DNA of 64,000 bases from a virus. Shown piece by piece: positions 62,419 to 64,000 of the stretch (the stretch's first letter is position 1; every line of letters begins with the position of its first letter). The stretch is from positions 1 through 64,000 of the IMG/VR virus record IMGVR_UViG_3300009705_003007; one strand, written 5' to 3'. A program made the translations under genes and the position numbers. Under the pieces are notes generated by a model. That model was not told the origin of the DNA, made no database searches, and saw only the letters and a list, made by a program, of their open reading frames with translations.

Positions 62419-62962
62419 CTAATGGCTCTATTTCCGATATGGGTAAATTGTACATATCTACATGGGTTTTAAATCCGTTGCTAACGTCAATGTCTCCAGC
62501 CTTCCAAATTTTTGCTTTCGTAAAATAATCTTCAGGCTCTGCCTGCCCGACTATCCAGATCTTTTTAATACCACGATAGACGCGCCTTGTTTTTTCATAC
62601 GTCATGTTTTTAAATTCAATACTTACAAAAATATACAAGTCCGGTGCCTGATGTCTACTTGTTTTAGCAACAGAAACATCAAAAAAATCTGCTGGAGCAG
62701 CCGTTCTTCTTTTTGTTTTGACCTCTATTTTTCGATCATTTTTCCAAATGTCGTAGTCGTATTTATTATTACCTTTATCGCAGCTAATAATCTCAGCTTC
62801 GATATAAGAAGCAACTGCTTCTTCTCCCAGATAACCTGCGGCGTTGCCACCACCTTTTAATATTGAATTATTTAGACTTCCTAACTTTTTAGCTTTTGTT
62901 TGTGCGCGTTCCACCATTAAAGCATCCCAAGGGATACTTATGATCCTTTTGTTTGTAGCCAT
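62390..62962 (-). CDS. PD-(D/E)XK endonuclease-like protein
   Basis: A 190-residue protein. Two ATGs (62968, 62962) fit; GAGAGG lies six bases before 62962, which I prefer. The core has G-E-E-A-V-A-S-Y-I near residue 47, then K-Y-D-Y-D-I and K-I-E-V-K-T-K at about 69-84, the D..E-x-K catalytic set of restriction-like and Holliday-junction resolvase-like folds. The end contains W-I-V-G-Q-A-E-P-E-D-Y. It may be a branched-DNA or nicking endonuclease for replication. It overlaps the dNMP kinase by 25 bp. Confidence 0.75.
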   Translation of the reverse strand: MATNKRIISIPWDALMVERAQTKAKKLGSLNNSILKGGGNAAGYLGEEAVASYIEAEIISCDKGNNKYDYDIWKNDRKIEVKTKRRTAAPADFFDVSVAKTSRHQAPDLYIFVSIEFKNMTYEKTRRVYRGIKKIWIVGQAEPEDYFTKAKIWKAGDIDVSNGFKTHVDMYNLPISEIEPLDDSLLPQKQ

Positions 62963-63696
62963 CCCCATCCTCTCAAAAGTTCCATTAATGCCCTGTTGGT
63001 TTCATCTACTGTTAGAGATTCATTATCCATTACGTGATCAAACCCCTCGTAGTCATTTAACGCTGTTTCACTCGCGTGTTGATCTTCGTGTGGAGATCTA
63101 GTTAGTCTTATAACTTTACCACCAGCCTTTTGTATTGCTTCTACTTCGTTTGGAAAACGAATGTCTGGTGCTATCGCTAGTTCTGTACGACTATCTAACA
63201 TTCTATTGATACAACTATCAACCCAGATAGTATCCTTGATTTTTCTACACACGTCAGTCCCAAAGTACTGGAGAAATTCCCTAGCTGTCATCGCCCCTTT
63301 ATTAGATGACAGTGGTAGATCTTCCCAGTTAATACCAATCGTTGTGTTTTTTTCTTTGTCAGTACCATAGCACTGAGATTCTGTTAGGCCAAACAGTTGC
63401 ATTGAAATAATCTTTAAAGGATCCGCAAAACTAAAAGCCCTCACGTAAGGCCAGATTGATCTAGATGCGTATTCCATAAAGTCTTCGTCTTTTCTATCAA
63501 TATCTAATACACCAAGTCCCTCAACTTCTTTTCCGTTTTCGTCAAGCTGAACCGCATTTACTATAAGATTGCTTTCTTCGTCCATCAGAAACTTTTCAAC
63601 CACATCATTTAACCTTAATTGGTATCCATGTAAAAATCTACAACAGGTAGTTTTTCCACTTTGTTTAACTCCAGAGAAGCCTAAGATATTTGTCAT
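62938..63696 (-). CDS. Deoxynucleoside monophosphate kinase
   Basis: A 252-residue P-loop kinase. The Walker A motif is G-F-S-G-V-K-Q-S-G-K-T-T at residues 5-16. It resembles the T4 gp1 type with F-A-D-P-L-K near 92, G-R-E/A-type T-A-R-E-F-L-Q-Y-F-G-T-D near 137-148 and A-I-A-P-D-I-R-F-P-N-E near 174, followed by an R-S-P-H lid region near 200. It makes dNDPs for phage DNA synthesis, sometimes including modified bases. It starts in a TAATG overlap with the primase gene. Confidence 0.85.
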   Translation of the reverse strand: MTNILGFSGVKQSGKTTCCRFLHGYQLRLNDVVEKFLMDEESNLIVNAVQLDENGKEVEGLGVLDIDRKDEDFMEYASRSIWPYVRAFSFADPLKIISMQLFGLTESQCYGTDKEKNTTIGINWEDLPLSSNKGAMTAREFLQYFGTDVCRKIKDTIWVDSCINRMLDSRTELAIAPDIRFPNEVEAIQKAGGKVIRLTRSPHEDQHASETALNDYEGFDHVMDNESLTVDETNRALMELLRGWGWLQTKGS

Positions 63697-64000
63697 TATA
63701 TGTATTCCTTTAATTGCGGTTTGATTTCTTGGTTTATTTGTTCAATAGACATTTCACCTACATCTTTTGCGGAGAGTTCTATTTCGACGATGTTAAATGT
63801 TCTTTCGCATTTTTTACGTATGGAGCCTCTAGCTTTTTCTCCCGCTTCGTCGCTGTCTGTTAAAAGTACCAACGTGAAAGCTCCAGAGGTTTCTAAAATT
63901 CTTATTTGTGTGTCTGTGAGACTAGACCCAAACATCCCAACTACATTCTTTACGCCAGCCTCCCAAAGCCTCCAGACATCACCCTGTCCTTCAACTAGAA
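63696..64000 (-). CDS. DNA primase Toprim domain fragment (5' partial, runs off the window)
   Basis: The frame stays open to base 64000, and the ATG at 63935 is internal. The visible 100 residues carry L-V-E-G-Q-G-D-V-W-R-L, the Toprim E-G-x-x-D, then G-M-F-G-S-S-L-T-D and L-V-L-L-T-D-S-D-E-A-G-E-K-A with the second D-x-D. This fits a DnaG-type primase or a primase-helicase whose N-terminal part lies outside. The C-terminus is short after the Toprim domain, so no helicase domain follows here. A topoisomerase-type or RecR-like Toprim is less likely given the motif set. Confidence 0.85.
   Translation of the reverse strand, partial: LVEGQGDVWRLWEAGVKNVVGMFGSSLTDTQIRILETSGAFTLVLLTDSDEAGEKARGSIRKKCERTFNIVEIELSAKDVGEMSIEQINQEIKPQLKEYI

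Noticed and set aside
1-64000. tRNA genes and an integrase/attachment site
   Set aside because: I saw no cloverleaf-like sequence, recombinase or att-like repeat; intergenic space is too short for most tRNAs.

Overview
The window is part of the genome of a large tailed bacteriophage (Caudoviricetes). It contains a tape-measure gene, tail tube, giant tail-tip and fibre proteins, and its own DNA polymerase, SSB, primase and sigma factor. It has no ribosomal, tRNA or central-metabolism genes. The DNA is AT-rich and densely packed, with no gap above about 120 bp. No tail-sheath gene is recognisable, so a long non-contractile tail is the simplest reading, but the structural module continues left of the window. 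The host cannot be identified. Several protein families here resemble ones I recall from marine phage metagenomes, which is recollection and not a search.

Positions 1-40575 are the virion module, all on the + strand: the end of an S74-type fibre or spike, small neck or tail-completion proteins, the tail tube (3304-4341), three tail-assembly-chaperone-like genes of which two are paralogues (4457-6958), a 2719-residue tape measure (7029-15188), and then five very large or large tail-tip, hub and fibre proteins (15198-39183). The last of these is 3690 residues. The tip proteins are peppered with a cysteine repeat, roughly C-x(n)-T-x-x-x-C-x3-G-G-x-W. A small cysteine-rich protein (39194) and an abundant-looking virion protein (39865) close the module. 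Two genes stand out as separate high-expression units, the tail tube and the 39865 gene: both follow the same 11-bp promoter-like sequence TGGTGTATAAT and both are followed by a hairpin. A strong intrinsic terminator lies directly in front of the tape measure.

Positions 40607-64000 are transcribed leftward. Reading in the direction of transcription: primase Toprim fragment, dNMP kinase, PD-(D/E)XK nuclease, Cas4/AddB-like Fe-S nuclease, a DNA polymerase III alpha subunit split into two genes with a DEDD exonuclease and a small gene between them, SSB, and a sigma-70-family factor. There follows, with no break, a glycan locus of about 15 kb (GT4, GT2, GT25 and CgeB-like glycosyltransferases, three extended SDR sugar-nucleotide enzymes, a nucleotidyltransferase and a methyltransferase-like protein). 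The end of the operon holds an HTH/PD-(D/E)XK homing-type endonuclease, a SAP-domain ssDNA-annealing-like protein, a zinc-ribbon protein and a methyltransferase.

Inferred logic: the leftward operon makes the replication machinery, a sigma factor that may read the TGGTGTATAAT promoters, and a sugar-building kit for decorating the virion or the host surface. The rightward operon builds a long tail with an unusually large cysteine-rich tip. Genes are commonly coupled by TAATG or ATGA stop-start overlaps.
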